This document shows, piece after piece, positions 35,701 to 45,201 of a stretch of DNA of 64,000 bases. Below the pieces are notes generated by a model. That model did not search any database. It saw nothing but the letters and a program-made list of their open reading frames with translations, and was not told where the DNA came from. The DNA is from CASFRF01 sp031549345. Lineage in GTDB: Bacteria > Verrucomicrobiota > Lentisphaeria > Victivallales > Victivallaceae. The DNA lies in NCBI GenBank assembly GCA_031549345.1, contig JAVBPY010000006.1:372001-436000 (forward strand). Reading direction: 5' to 3'. The position numbers and the translations under genes are program-made. Position 1 is the first letter of the stretch; every line of letters begins with the position of its first letter.

Positions 35701-37767
35701 TTATTTCTCCATTTTTTCATAATGTTTGGAATAATTCTCTTCGCCGGGAAGCCCGCGCGAACCGATCATCCACGGGAGCTTAAAGCTGTACACGTCGAGC
35801 CGGTCGTTCCACGGGAACGCGATCGGGTCGAACGGAACGTCGCCGGTTACGAACGGAAGCGCGTCCACCGCGATTTCGCTCGAAGCGATCATGGGGCGCG
35901 GCAGGAGGCGGCCGTTGTACGCATCGTGGTTCACGCCGAAAGGCGCGGTCGAGGTTACAAGCTCAAAATGTTCGTGTCCGCGATCGATCCGCAGGAAGCG
36001 CCGCCGCGCGAAGTAGTAGTCCAGGATTCGGACTTCGGAGTGTTTCCGGTGAAAATCCTCCAGACTTTCGTAGCGCGACGCTTCGTCGATGGTGAATAAA
36101 AATCCATTCAGCATCATGGACAACTCGTCGGTGTCGAACGTGCGCGCGGGCCCCTCGTAGTTAATCAACTCCAGCTCGCGGTAATTTCCGCTGCGCGTGA
36201 AGCGCACGGCGTGCTTCCGGGAATATCCGGTCGGCAGCAACGGCTGGATGTGCATGAACACCTCGCCGGCGTGGATCGAAACGGGGACCACCGCCGCGGA
36301 CTCCGAAGCGCCTTCTTTGTCGCCCATTATCCAGCGCTTAACATCTTGATAATGAACGGGCAAAACAAAGCTCAGTTTAAGAATTTCAGATTCCTGCGGT
36401 TTCTTCGCTTCCGGCACCGTGATGACCAATGCGGTGTTCTTGTGCCCGGTCGCGTAGGTGAACGCCTGGTTTGAGACAAACGTTTCGGCGGAGGTACGGC
36501 CGTCGGCCGATTCGGAGCGGGATGTGCAATCGAGCGAGCGATCCGTCCGGTACCGGCAGAAAAACGTGGCCGCGTCCTTGAAGGAACGGGCCGGCGTCCG
36601 CAAACAATACGTCCCGAAAAAGCTCGCCGTCTGGGGGCCGCCGCCAAGGGGCGCCGTCGCGGTGCCCAGCGAAAACACCGCGTCCATGTAATTGCGCGTC
36701 CAGCACTCGGAAGCCATCCCCTCGAAACTCCCCATCATTTCCGTGCGGCCGGAGCATTCCGCGGGGTATTTGCGTCCCAGAATGAGCGAAAGGACCGAAT
36801 CGGGAACCGGGTAATCGTTGTCGATTACTTCGCTGAACTCGGCGATGCTCTGTTCCACACAGCCGCCGAAGTGTAAAACCTCCACGCCGTCGGGCTCGAA
36901 ATAGCTTTTTACGATGTCGCGTCCGGCGAGTTCCGGCCCGAACACAACCTCCATCACCGCCGACATGGTGTGCGTGTGCCCCGCGTAATCGACCGCGTAA
37001 GCCCGGCATTGCGGTCCGGAGTGCATGAATGTGGCGGGGTGGTAATGCAGGAGAATTTCCGCCCAGAGCCGCTCGACGATGCCGAGTGCCAGTTGACGGA
37101 TTTCCCCATTCGTGGAATGGTGGTAGATTTGTACCGCACAGCAGAGCGTGATCGGCGAATAGGTTGTCGAATTGTATTCGCTCGCCCATGCGTTCCGCGC
37201 GAAATGACGGGCGAACTGACGGATTTTCCAGTACCCTTGTTCGGCGATGTCGCGGTTTCCGAGCGCTTCTCCGCCGAGGATCAGCGCGCGTGCCGACATC
37301 ATGGGCATATTGTCGTTGCAGCCGTGGAAGTTATAATCCGGCTGCGCCGCGCCGCCGAAACGGAGGAAGGCGAATTCGGCGTGCCGGCGCAGCACCTTCT
37401 CCGCCTCCGGCGTGAATTTCCCCGCGAAACGGTTCAGAAGATAACAACTGGTCGTACTGTTGAAAATACAAAATTCCATGCCGACGGTTTTCCACGGCAC
37501 CACACCGGTACGGTGATCGTCGCACGCATCCGGATCGGCGTAGCGGGCGATGATTTTATTGCCGAGCGCCACCTCCGACGCGTCGCCGGAAAGAAGAGTC
37601 GATACCAGCCACAACGGCTCGCGCCACGGTGGGTTAAAGGGGCGCACTTTTCCCTTGCCGTCGGCCTCGAACCACGTGGAGAGCATGGAGCGGACACGCT
37701 TCTGCCATGCTGCGCGGCGTTCCGCCTGCCCGACACTTACGATTGCGCGAAGTTCATCGAGTTTCAT
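35701..37767 (-). CDS. Uncharacterised (alpha/alpha)6-toroid enzyme, cytoplasmic
   Basis: 688 residues. The first 350 are helical with motifs PDYNFHGCNDNMPMMSARAL, SEYNSTTYSP and CRAYAVDYAGHTHTM that look like a toroid active-site cleft; the rest is beta-rich. Length and layout are like heparinase II/III or alginate-lyase superfamily proteins, but the standard catalytic motifs are not recognised. No signal peptide. GAGG is seven bases before the ATG. It sits between the six-hairpin gene (nine-base gap) and the esterase gene (four-base gap), so it belongs to the same operon and probably acts on imported fragments. Activity unknown. Confidence 0.6.
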   Translation of the reverse strand: MKLDELRAIVSVGQAERRAAWQKRVRSMLSTWFEADGKGKVRPFNPPWREPLWLVSTLLSGDASEVALGNKIIARYADPDACDDHRTGVVPWKTVGMEFCIFNSTTSCYLLNRFAGKFTPEAEKVLRRHAEFAFLRFGGAAQPDYNFHGCNDNMPMMSARALILGGEALGNRDIAEQGYWKIRQFARHFARNAWASEYNSTTYSPITLCCAVQIYHHSTNGEIRQLALGIVERLWAEILLHYHPATFMHSGPQCRAYAVDYAGHTHTMSAVMEVVFGPELAGRDIVKSYFEPDGVEVLHFGGCVEQSIAEFSEVIDNDYPVPDSVLSLILGRKYPAECSGRTEMMGSFEGMASECWTRNYMDAVFSLGTATAPLGGGPQTASFFGTYCLRTPARSFKDAATFFCRYRTDRSLDCTSRSESADGRTSAETFVSNQAFTYATGHKNTALVITVPEAKKPQESEILKLSFVLPVHYQDVKRWIMGDKEGASESAAVVPVSIHAGEVFMHIQPLLPTGYSRKHAVRFTRSGNYRELELINYEGPARTFDTDELSMMLNGFLFTIDEASRYESLEDFHRKHSEVRILDYYFARRRFLRIDRGHEHFELVTSTAPFGVNHDAYNGRLLPRPMIASSEIAVDALPFVTGDVPFDPIAFPWNDRLDVYSFKLPWMIGSRGLPGEENYSKHYEKMEK

Positions 37768-37776
37768 TGCGTTGCC

Positions 37777-40068
37777 TCATTTGCATTTCAATTCCAGTGT
37801 CGTTTGCGACGCGGCACGGGGGATGACGATGTAACCGCGGCAACGGCTCGGTTCGTAGGATATTTCACATGCCTTTCCGTCCAGCAGGGCGAGGGGCTGC
37901 TTCGGCGCGGTGAAGTATAGAAGGCCGCCGGCGGGCGCGTCCAGCGTCAGGCGCAAACGCGAAGGCGAACTTGACACGATCTGCGTTCCCATCGCGTCGG
38001 CGCGGCGAAGGCGCAGCACCGGTGATTTTCCCAGCATAAGCTCGATGGAATTCTCCTTCTCCAGCATCTCCCAGGGGAGTTTTGCGGAGCCGGTGATCTT
38101 TTTCCCGTTCAAACGGATCGCCTGAAGCGTACCGCGCCCGCTCACGCGGATGGAAATCGACTTCCCGCGCAAGACGAGTCCTTGCATCACCTCGCCCTGG
38201 AGGAGAGGATTGGAGTCGAACGTCAGTCCTTTGTGGTCCATTGTCATCCCCAACGCGAGCTCCAGGAAGTCGCAGTACCACGCCTTGGCGGAGAATGCCT
38301 GGCGTCCGCCGGGGTTGTCCAGCGCGGGTTCCGCATTGCCTGTTTCGTGGGTATGCCCCTCGGGATAGGTCAGTTTTTTCCAATATGCGCCGACGACGCG
38401 GCGGAAGTCGCGGAAGGCGGAGTTTTTACCGCCTTCGCGCCGCATGTTCCAGTAAAGGCGGTCCACGGGCGGATAGTAGGCCCCAAGCTGGTTGCCGTCG
38501 GCCATGAACCCGGAATCCCACGGGGGAAGCATGTACAATCCGCAGTCATAGGGGAAATTTTTCTCCATGAAACGCCCCACCGGCGTTTCGATGCCCGCGC
38601 ACAACTCGTTCGCAAACGGTGTTACCCACAAAATTGCGTACACCGGGTAGTGCTTGCGCATGGAAAAGTCGGTCGCGCTTGCGGAGTCGACCCAGTAGCC
38701 TTTCTCCGCGTCGTACAGATACTTTCGGATTCCATCGGCCACCTTTACGGCGAGGGCGGAACTCCGCTCCGCGAGCGCTGCATCGCCGTACTCCGAAGCC
38801 ATCGCCGCAAGGGAACGCAGCGCCTGGTAGAACAAACTGTTGTTGAAGCTGGCCAGGTCGTCCCGCAGCGTTTCACCCAAAAGCTGCGGGAAGTCGGGGA
38901 ACAGCGAACGCCCCAGACCGAGCGAGCTTTTCGGCTCCAGCGTCGCGAGCGTCCGTTCCACAAGTTGACAGGCGAAATCGTAGTTCACGCGCGATTTTTT
39001 CCATTCTCCGGTCGCCGCAAGGTAGTTGTACAGTGTTGTTACATAAATGCACTGGGCGTTGCACGCCATATGCAGATAAATGGAGAAGTCGACGCCGAAT
39101 GCGTGCGCCACGCCCTTTTCCGGGTCGGCCTTCTCACGGTAGAAATCAAGCATCCGCCGGACGATATCGGAACGGTTCGCGAAAAGCATTGCGTCGGCGT
39201 GTACCATGCTGTCCCAGCCCCACACCCAATAATCCTGTGAAGCGCGGATAGCGCCGGGTGCGGAGGCGACTTCCAGTGCGCTCACGCTGGGAATCACATT
39301 GCCGAGGGCATTGTCCAGCACCGTGTCCCCGGAGTGAATTTTCGGGAGGGCGCGGTATTCGGCCTCCTGGTTTTTCAGGAGCACGTCGCACTCGGCCTGC
39401 GCGGCGTTCGCCAGCACCTTCGCACGGCGGCGCGCCGCATCCATTCCGAGGGCAAAGGCGGTGAAAAAAGCTCCCGACGGCCCCGGTTCCCTATCCATAT
39501 AAAACATGAAATCTTCGTTGCAGGAACGGATCTTCAGCGAAGCGTCGCCCGCGGTGCGGATGCCGACTTCCTTTTCGCCGACGGTAACCATATGCTCAAG
39601 GCCGCCGTTTGCCATCTTCGGCTTTCCCCACTCCCGTTCGGTTGTACCGTGCGCGAGATGGCGGTGGAACAGAAGCCGTCCGGCGACCTCTTTTCCGCGC
39701 GGGTTGTCCAGCACCTTGTAGCGTTGAACGAGCGCGTCTTCCAGTCCCCAAAGCTCGTACTGCAGCTCCACCCCCGCGAGGCGGCAGCACGATACCATGC
39801 CGCGCGCGAAAATTTCCGTTTTGTTGAATTCCGGGAAATACGGCGTTCCGTCGATCACAAACTGGAAGCGGAACAATTTGCCGAATGCGGAAATCGGATC
39901 GGCTTGGAAATACGGCGTTCCGCCGATGTCCTCGCCATAATACTTAATCGCCGTAATGCCGCCGTGTGGCGCAACCGAGAGGCTCATGCGTCCCGACATG
40001 AAACGCAAATAATCGGGGAGCAATCCCCGGCGGAGAACCGGGCGCGGTCCGGAAAAATCGATATTCAT
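37777..40068 (-). CDS. Six-hairpin glycosidase-like protein
   Basis: 763 residues from the second ATG (40068), where the GAAGGA site is nine bases away; the first ATG at 40074 leaves only three. The N-terminal 270 residues form a beta-sandwich, followed by an (alpha/alpha)6 barrel with QDYWVWGWDSMVHADAML and WDSGFMADGNQLGAYYPP, then a C-terminal sandwich with GLVLRGKSISIRVSG. The plan is that of six-hairpin glycosidases such as glycogen debranching, trehalase-like, GH94 and GH65 proteins. No signal peptide. The catalytic Asp/Glu cannot be assigned safely. Part of the tight glycan operon. Confidence 0.7.
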   Translation of the reverse strand: MNIDFSGPRPVLRRGLLPDYLRFMSGRMSLSVAPHGGITAIKYYGEDIGGTPYFQADPISAFGKLFRFQFVIDGTPYFPEFNKTEIFARGMVSCCRLAGVELQYELWGLEDALVQRYKVLDNPRGKEVAGRLLFHRHLAHGTTEREWGKPKMANGGLEHMVTVGEKEVGIRTAGDASLKIRSCNEDFMFYMDREPGPSGAFFTAFALGMDAARRRAKVLANAAQAECDVLLKNQEAEYRALPKIHSGDTVLDNALGNVIPSVSALEVASAPGAIRASQDYWVWGWDSMVHADAMLFANRSDIVRRMLDFYREKADPEKGVAHAFGVDFSIYLHMACNAQCIYVTTLYNYLAATGEWKKSRVNYDFACQLVERTLATLEPKSSLGLGRSLFPDFPQLLGETLRDDLASFNNSLFYQALRSLAAMASEYGDAALAERSSALAVKVADGIRKYLYDAEKGYWVDSASATDFSMRKHYPVYAILWVTPFANELCAGIETPVGRFMEKNFPYDCGLYMLPPWDSGFMADGNQLGAYYPPVDRLYWNMRREGGKNSAFRDFRRVVGAYWKKLTYPEGHTHETGNAEPALDNPGGRQAFSAKAWYCDFLELALGMTMDHKGLTFDSNPLLQGEVMQGLVLRGKSISIRVSGRGTLQAIRLNGKKITGSAKLPWEMLEKENSIELMLGKSPVLRLRRADAMGTQIVSSSPSRLRLTLDAPAGGLLYFTAPKQPLALLDGKACEISYEPSRCRGYIVIPRAASQTTLELKCK

Positions 40069-40089
40069 GGTCATGCGTCCTTCAATGAT

Positions 40090-42243
40090 TCAAATTTTTT
40101 TCAGTTCGCCGAATCCGAAGACAATCCGGAGGCTGTCGTTGCCTATTTCCAGCAGAAGATCGGCGTCGCCGTTCAGACTCCAGCGGCATCCGGCATACTC
40201 AAGCACAAGATCCAACGGCGCGTTTTCTCCGGAAATCAGAGCCATCAAACGCGTCTCGCCGCGCCGGTAAAAACGGTACAATGCGTCGCCCCAGACCTTC
40301 ACGGCGGGGGTATACGCGTCGCGGCAATAGGCTATGACATCCAAATCCGGCTCGTAACCGCTCATGTAGGCGAGGGTTTTCGCGGCGTTCTCCGTTATCC
40401 CCGGGCGTCCCTCGGCGTCGGGACGCACGCGCTCTCCCGCAAGGGGGAAGACCGCGCTGTAGCTCTCCGGGCGCACCGTCGGCATCGGCTGGGCGTTCAT
40501 GACGAACCAGCGGTGGTACTCGGCGAAGGACATCGGCTTGATGCCCAAGTGCTGCGCGAAATCAGCGGCGAGGCTTCCGCCTTCCTCGGTGAATTCCGGC
40601 GGGGCGCCCGCGAAAATTACCGAGCCACCCGCATCCGCCAGCAGCATCAGGTTATCCCAGACCGCGCGGGCGAGAACCACACCGCAGGGGACGATCACAA
40701 TGCGGTAACTCCCCAGCGCGCAGCACAAACGCCCGTTCTCCACCGTTCCTTCGCCGATCAGGCGGGAATCGAGGAAATCCAGCGGAAGGCTTTTTTCGAT
40801 CGCCCGCGTCGCCAGGTTCATCGTCAACCCCTTGTGGATGTCGGCGAAGACTTTTTTGTTTACCGAACAGACCGCCGCGTAGTCGTGCAGCATGCCGATC
40901 TCCGTTTCCGGCGCCGCCCCCGCGAGGGCGAGCTGGAAGTCGCGGTGCCGCAGCATGGAGGCGACTTGCGTTTCCCACGTGTAGTGATCCGGAAACAAAC
41001 ACGTGTCGCTGGAACGGCCATACCAGATGTTGAACCATGTGATGTTCATCAAACTCATCAGCCGCGCGTTGTACTGCGTGTTGGCGATGGAGGGTTTGTA
41101 GTGCCAGGTGTTGCATTCGCACTCGCCGGAGGGCGTCAAGCGGCCGAGGCTCTGCCCCAGCGTATAGCTGTAGGCTACGGAACGCGGGTCCGCCCAGCAG
41201 CAGTCGGTGTAGCCTGCGTCCAGTCCGTCGGTCAGCCGGTAGTAATCGACGGCGCCGGAGCGGTAGTCGTTGCTTCCCCCTTCTCCCTGCCAGGTGTGGT
41301 GGGTTCCGGTGATCATTTTCTTCCCGAAGATCCGCTCGCCTTCCGCGATAAAATGCCGCTGGGCTTCGAAGAGGGCCTCGTTCAGCATGGTGTAGTAATC
41401 CAACCGGACGCCGATTGCGCCGGGGGTGAGTTCCCCTTCGAGCAAGTGCAGTCTTTCGCGCAACGAATAGCCGCAGCGTTCGTTAAAAAATTCCGCGAAA
41501 CGGTCTCCGTAACGGTAGGAATCCCAGTCGTTGTGAATCGCCGGTTCGTCCCAGCCGACGCCGTCGAGATCGGCGTCGCGGTAGAGTTCGAGCATCTCCG
41601 TGCAGTATTCCTTGAAACCCGGCGCGGCGAAATCGACTTGTCCCAGATCGCGGAAGCGGACGAAACAAAGCAATGTCCCTTCTTCGTTTCCGCCGAGGCG
41701 TCCGCGCAGCACCAGATTCCGCCCGCGCGCACCGGGGCGGCCTTCCACATAGCGGTGCTCGTCCACCGTGTCGCCGCAGCCGTACACGTCGCCTGTGTTG
41801 GTCAGCTTCCACGGCGGAACGTCGATCGGTTCTTTGTTCAGGAACGCCGCCTCGATCCCATCGAAAATACCCGTGCCGCAGGCGACTTCACCGAAGTGGG
41901 GAATCCGGAGCGTCCAGAAACCGTCGCGCACGTCGCCCTCCACCCGGACGAGCTTCAGCGCCGTCGAGTCCGGATAGCTCCGCCCCATGTCGCTGGCGAA
42001 AATGACGTGCGGCTCAAAATCCATCGCGACCTTCAGACCGCGCGCATGGGCGGCGGCGGCGGCGTGAATCGCACCCCCGACAACCTCCGGCGAGCGGAAT
42101 GTATAGTTGGTGTTGCGCAGGAAGATGCGCACGATGCCGAATCCGGCGTCGGCGATTTCGTTCACCGAGGCGGTGATTTCCTCCGGCTGGAGAAGCATCG
42201 GCTCGTTCAGCCACAATCCCATTGTCTGTTCGAAATTACGCAT
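40090..42243 (-). CDS. TIM-barrel glycoside hydrolase-like protein
   Basis: 717 residues from the ATG at 42243; AGGGA is six bases upstream, and earlier in-frame ATGs would run into the Aas gene. The barrel starts NEIADAGFGIVRIFLRNTNYTF, and DLDGVGWDEPAIHND supplies an acidic strand end typical of clan GH-A. A GH42-like flavodoxin-type domain follows (YRIVIVPCGVVLARAVWDN, GGSVIFAGAPPEF). This recalls GH42-related families, but the catalytic pair is not clear and I cannot assign a family. No signal peptide. Nine bases separate it from the upstream Aas-like gene and about 21 from the next gene. Confidence 0.65.
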   Translation of the reverse strand: MRNFEQTMGLWLNEPMLLQPEEITASVNEIADAGFGIVRIFLRNTNYTFRSPEVVGGAIHAAAAAHARGLKVAMDFEPHVIFASDMGRSYPDSTALKLVRVEGDVRDGFWTLRIPHFGEVACGTGIFDGIEAAFLNKEPIDVPPWKLTNTGDVYGCGDTVDEHRYVEGRPGARGRNLVLRGRLGGNEEGTLLCFVRFRDLGQVDFAAPGFKEYCTEMLELYRDADLDGVGWDEPAIHNDWDSYRYGDRFAEFFNERCGYSLRERLHLLEGELTPGAIGVRLDYYTMLNEALFEAQRHFIAEGERIFGKKMITGTHHTWQGEGGSNDYRSGAVDYYRLTDGLDAGYTDCCWADPRSVAYSYTLGQSLGRLTPSGECECNTWHYKPSIANTQYNARLMSLMNITWFNIWYGRSSDTCLFPDHYTWETQVASMLRHRDFQLALAGAAPETEIGMLHDYAAVCSVNKKVFADIHKGLTMNLATRAIEKSLPLDFLDSRLIGEGTVENGRLCCALGSYRIVIVPCGVVLARAVWDNLMLLADAGGSVIFAGAPPEFTEEGGSLAADFAQHLGIKPMSFAEYHRWFVMNAQPMPTVRPESYSAVFPLAGERVRPDAEGRPGITENAAKTLAYMSGYEPDLDVIAYCRDAYTPAVKVWGDALYRFYRRGETRLMALISGENAPLDLVLEYAGCRWSLNGDADLLLEIGNDSLRIVFGFGELKKI

Positions 42244-42251
42244 GTTTGTCC

Positions 42252-44498
42252 CTATTTTAATTCGGCGATCCATTGTTTCAGTTTCTGAATATCGAGTTTT
42301 CCGCTTCCCAGGAGCGGCATGGCGTCCATGGGGTGAAAATCGTCGGCCTTGGGAATCCACAGATTGGAGAGGCCGCGCGTCCGCAGCGCCTCCAGCAAAG
42401 GCGGAATCTCCAGCGCGCCGCGCAAATAAAAAACAACCAGCTTTTCTCCGCGCTTCGGATCGGCGGCGCCGCAGACGGCGACGACGCGTTCGCAGCTGTG
42501 AAGCACCTCGTTGATCTCCTGTTCCACCTTTTCGTGCGGAACCATTTCACCGGCGATTTTGCTGAAACGGCTCAGGCGGCCGGTGATGGTGATGGAGCCG
42601 TCGGTGCCCATCATGGCCACGTCGCCGGTGTTGTAGTATCCGTTTTGCAGGACGGCGGCGGTGGCTTCCGGGTCGTTCAGATACCCTTTCATCACGTTCC
42701 CGCCTTTGACGAGGAGAAGTCCGGGGGTGTCCGGCGGAAGTTCCGCATTTGTCGCCGGATCGACGATCTTCACATGCACCCCGGGGAGCGGCGCGCCGAC
42801 GCTCCCCTCCTTGCCCGCTTCACGCCCGAAACGGAAGAAGGAGCTGGATAAATTGATCGCGACAATCGGCGACAACTCTGTGCAGCCGAAGCCCTCGATG
42901 AGGGCCAGGCCGCAAAAGGCGTGAAATTCTTCGGCGATGTCGCGCCGCATTTTTTCCGCTCCGGTGATGGCGAGGCGGATGGTGCGGTACTGTTCCTTTG
43001 TCGCCTTCCGGAGGTAGTTTTGGAGGAACGTCGGCGTGGCCATCATCATGGTGATTTTTTCGCGCTCGACCAATTTTGCCACCTGTCCTCCTTCCAGCGG
43101 ATTGCGCAAATACACCACGCGCGTTCCCGAAACGGCGGGAAATGCGAAGTTGACCATGAAGCCGTAGGCATGGAAAAGCGGCAGATTTCCGATGACGCGG
43201 TCCGTCCTTTTCCAATCGATCACCCGCCAGAAGGACATGATGTTGCTGTTCAAGTTATGGTGGCTCAAAAGGACGCCTTTGGGAATTCCCGTGGAACCGC
43301 TGGAAAAGAGGAGAACCGCCGTTCCATGGAGGTCGCCGCCGCTTCCGCGCAGGATGCGTGAAGCAGGAAGGCAGAGCGCGCGCGTAAGGGCGCGGAATTT
43401 CATTTTTTTTGTAATTTTCGGTGCGAGATCCTCCAGAAAAACCATTTCCGGCGTCGGTTCGATCTTGAGTTTTTCGATGAATTTCCGGCTGGTGAGGATC
43501 ACTTTGATTCCGGATCGTTCCACCACCGCGGCGCGTATGGCCGCCCCGGTGGTGTAATTCAGCACCGCCGGGACTTTGTTGCAGAGCATAATGGCGAAGA
43601 AGGCGACGGCCTCGATCGTTGAATTGGGGAGAAGGACGCCGATGTACGGATTCGGGTTCTCCCGATCGAGCTCCCGCACAAAGCCGGCGAAGAGCATGGC
43701 GCGCGCAAGCATTGAAACATTGCGGACGCCGGTTCCTTCGAAATCCTTATAGGCAATGCGCAGAGGATGGCGCTTGCATTGGCCGACGAACGCGGCGTGA
43801 ATGGTTTTTTCCGCATAAAACGGCATCATTTCCGCCTCTGCGCCCATTTCCGAAATGTGTTGACGCAACGCAAAGCTGTTGAGGGCCGGTGAAATCGGTT
43901 TTCCCACAAGGATGGATACCAGGATGGGAAAGCGGAAAAGCGGCGTGAAGACAATGCGTTTCCCGTCGATGGAAAAGAGCCTCCCCCAAATCATGCCGAG
44001 GCGGACGGGGATCAGGGGAATGGGGCTGTCCCCCGGAAGAATTTCGCTCACGCCGTCGCGGAAGGACTGCAAATATCCGTTGTCTGAAACGCCGCCTTCA
44101 GGGAACATGCAGACGGCTTCGCCCCGTTCCAAGAGGGCCCGCACCTCCATAAAAAAAATCTGCAGTTCGCGCGGGCGGTTTGCCGCCGGAACCCGCAGAA
44201 CACCCAGGTAACGGAAGAGCCAGCGCAAGGGCGCAATACGGAAAAAATCCTGGTGCACCATGAAACGGATCGGCCGCCGCGTGATGCCGAGCATCCACAC
44301 CGCGTCCAGAATCGACACATGGTTCGCAATCAGCAAAACGCCGCCCTTTTGAGGCAGTGGCGCGTCAAATGTGATGCGGAGGCGGACGGACGTGTGCCGC
44401 GCAAGCCAGAGGAAACTGCGCAGGAAACCGTACGGATGCGAAACCCAATACAAAATCCCCAAGAGGAGCACTGCTCCCGCGAGGTAGTAAGGCGTCAT
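42252..44498 (-). CDS. aas: Aas-like bifunctional acyltransferase / acyl-ACP synthetase
   Basis: 748 residues. An N-terminal membrane helix leads into a PlsC-type acyltransferase domain with N59-H60-x4-D65 (NHVSILD) and FPEGG at 132-136. From about residue 230 a full AMP-binding adenylation domain follows, with LLFSSGSTGIPKG at about 395-407 and GYYNTGDVAMMGTDG. The order matches E. coli Aas, which re-acylates 2-acyl-glycerophosphoethanolamine (lysolipid repair) after activating fatty acids on ACP; the MFS part of some LplT-Aas fusions is absent. It is the first gene of the glycan operon with only nine bases to the next gene, an unusual pairing. The ATG is preceded by GGAGA. Confidence 0.85.
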   Translation of the reverse strand: MTPYYLAGAVLLLGILYWVSHPYGFLRSFLWLARHTSVRLRITFDAPLPQKGGVLLIANHVSILDAVWMLGITRRPIRFMVHQDFFRIAPLRWLFRYLGVLRVPAANRPRELQIFFMEVRALLERGEAVCMFPEGGVSDNGYLQSFRDGVSEILPGDSPIPLIPVRLGMIWGRLFSIDGKRIVFTPLFRFPILVSILVGKPISPALNSFALRQHISEMGAEAEMMPFYAEKTIHAAFVGQCKRHPLRIAYKDFEGTGVRNVSMLARAMLFAGFVRELDRENPNPYIGVLLPNSTIEAVAFFAIMLCNKVPAVLNYTTGAAIRAAVVERSGIKVILTSRKFIEKLKIEPTPEMVFLEDLAPKITKKMKFRALTRALCLPASRILRGSGGDLHGTAVLLFSSGSTGIPKGVLLSHHNLNSNIMSFWRVIDWKRTDRVIGNLPLFHAYGFMVNFAFPAVSGTRVVYLRNPLEGGQVAKLVEREKITMMMATPTFLQNYLRKATKEQYRTIRLAITGAEKMRRDIAEEFHAFCGLALIEGFGCTELSPIVAINLSSSFFRFGREAGKEGSVGAPLPGVHVKIVDPATNAELPPDTPGLLLVKGGNVMKGYLNDPEATAAVLQNGYYNTGDVAMMGTDGSITITGRLSRFSKIAGEMVPHEKVEQEINEVLHSCERVVAVCGAADPKRGEKLVVFYLRGALEIPPLLEALRTRGLSNLWIPKADDFHPMDAMPLLGSGKLDIQKLKQWIAELK

Positions 44499-44700
44499 AG
44501 TTTTTCATCTCCAAATAGAACCGACTCCAGACAATATAGGGCTGAAAACGCAATTTTCAAGCATCATCCCCGCCAAAATGCGGCGATGTGCCCGTTGGAA
44601 TCGTTGAAAAATCCCATGCTTCCTTGATTTTTTGGGAAAAGAGCTTATATTCATCCTTGTGGTACAGACCCTTTAAATCCGGAAGAAAGCGCGGATTGCG
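44499..44700. promoter_or_regulatory. Divergent promoter region between aas and mcsA
   Basis: About 200 bp separate the two start codons. On the plus strand TTGATT (44624-44629) and TATATT (44646-44651), 16 bases apart, form a candidate mcsA promoter. No CtsR-like heptad repeat is seen. No clear minus-strand promoter for the glycan operon is recognised, although it must start near here. Confidence 0.35.
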
Positions 44701-45201
44701 ATGTTGTGCGATATCTGCCATAAAAATAAAGTTGCCATACACATTGAGAAGATGGTTGACGGCGAAAAGAGAGAACTTCACCTCTGCAATCGCTGCGCCA
44801 GACTTCAGCAAAAACAGTTCTTCGATGTGCTCGACGCACATCTTCAGGAGCTCCGTTCCGCATTCGGCGGGGATTCTCCGGAAGAAAAACACCAGGAATT
44901 CGACGGACAGTGTCCCTCGTGCCATTGGACATTCGACCGTTTTGAAAAGAACGGCGGATTCCTGGGGTGCAAGGATTGTTACAGTGTGTTTTCCAAGCCC
45001 CTATCCCGATTGTTCCGTGAATGCCAACGCGGCGACATTCACGCGGGGAAACGCCCACCCGCTGCCGATTTGGGCGCGGCGCGGATGATGGAGCTTTTGT
45101 GCTGCCGGCGCGAACTCCGCGCGGCAATCCAGGGGGAAGATTACGAACGTGCCGCCACATTGCGCGACCGGATTTGCGAATTGGAGAATGCGCATGGATG
45201 A
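44701..45201 (+). CDS. mcsA: McsA-like zinc-finger activator of protein-arginine kinase
   Basis: 166 residues. CDIC and CNRC at the N-terminus and CPSC with CKDC in the middle are the four Cys pairs of the two McsA zinc fingers, and RRELRAAIQGEDYERAA..LRDRICELE near the C-terminus is the UVR motif. McsA activates the McsB arginine kinase and links it to ClpC. Its stop overlaps the mcsB start by eight bases. In Bacillus the set is ctsR-mcsA-mcsB-clpC; here ctsR and clpC do not flank it. Confidence 0.9.
   Translation: MLCDICHKNKVAIHIEKMVDGEKRELHLCNRCARLQQKQFFDVLDAHLQELRSAFGGDSPEEKHQEFDGQCPSCHWTFDRFEKNGGFLGCKDCYSVFSKPLSRLFRECQRGDIHAGKRPPAADLGAARMMELLCCRRELRAAIQGEDYERAATLRDRICELENAHG

Noticed and set aside
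39334..42288. A 984-codon open frame on the plus strand
   Set aside because: It lies antisense to two real glycan-operon genes with recognisable domains and ribosome-binding sites. Its translation is Arg/Val/His-rich low-order sequence, as expected from a GC-rich shadow frame.
28368..44498. A classical SusC/SusD polysaccharide-utilisation locus
   Set aside because: No TonB-dependent receptor or SusD-like protein is present; the set is a different kind of glycan locus.
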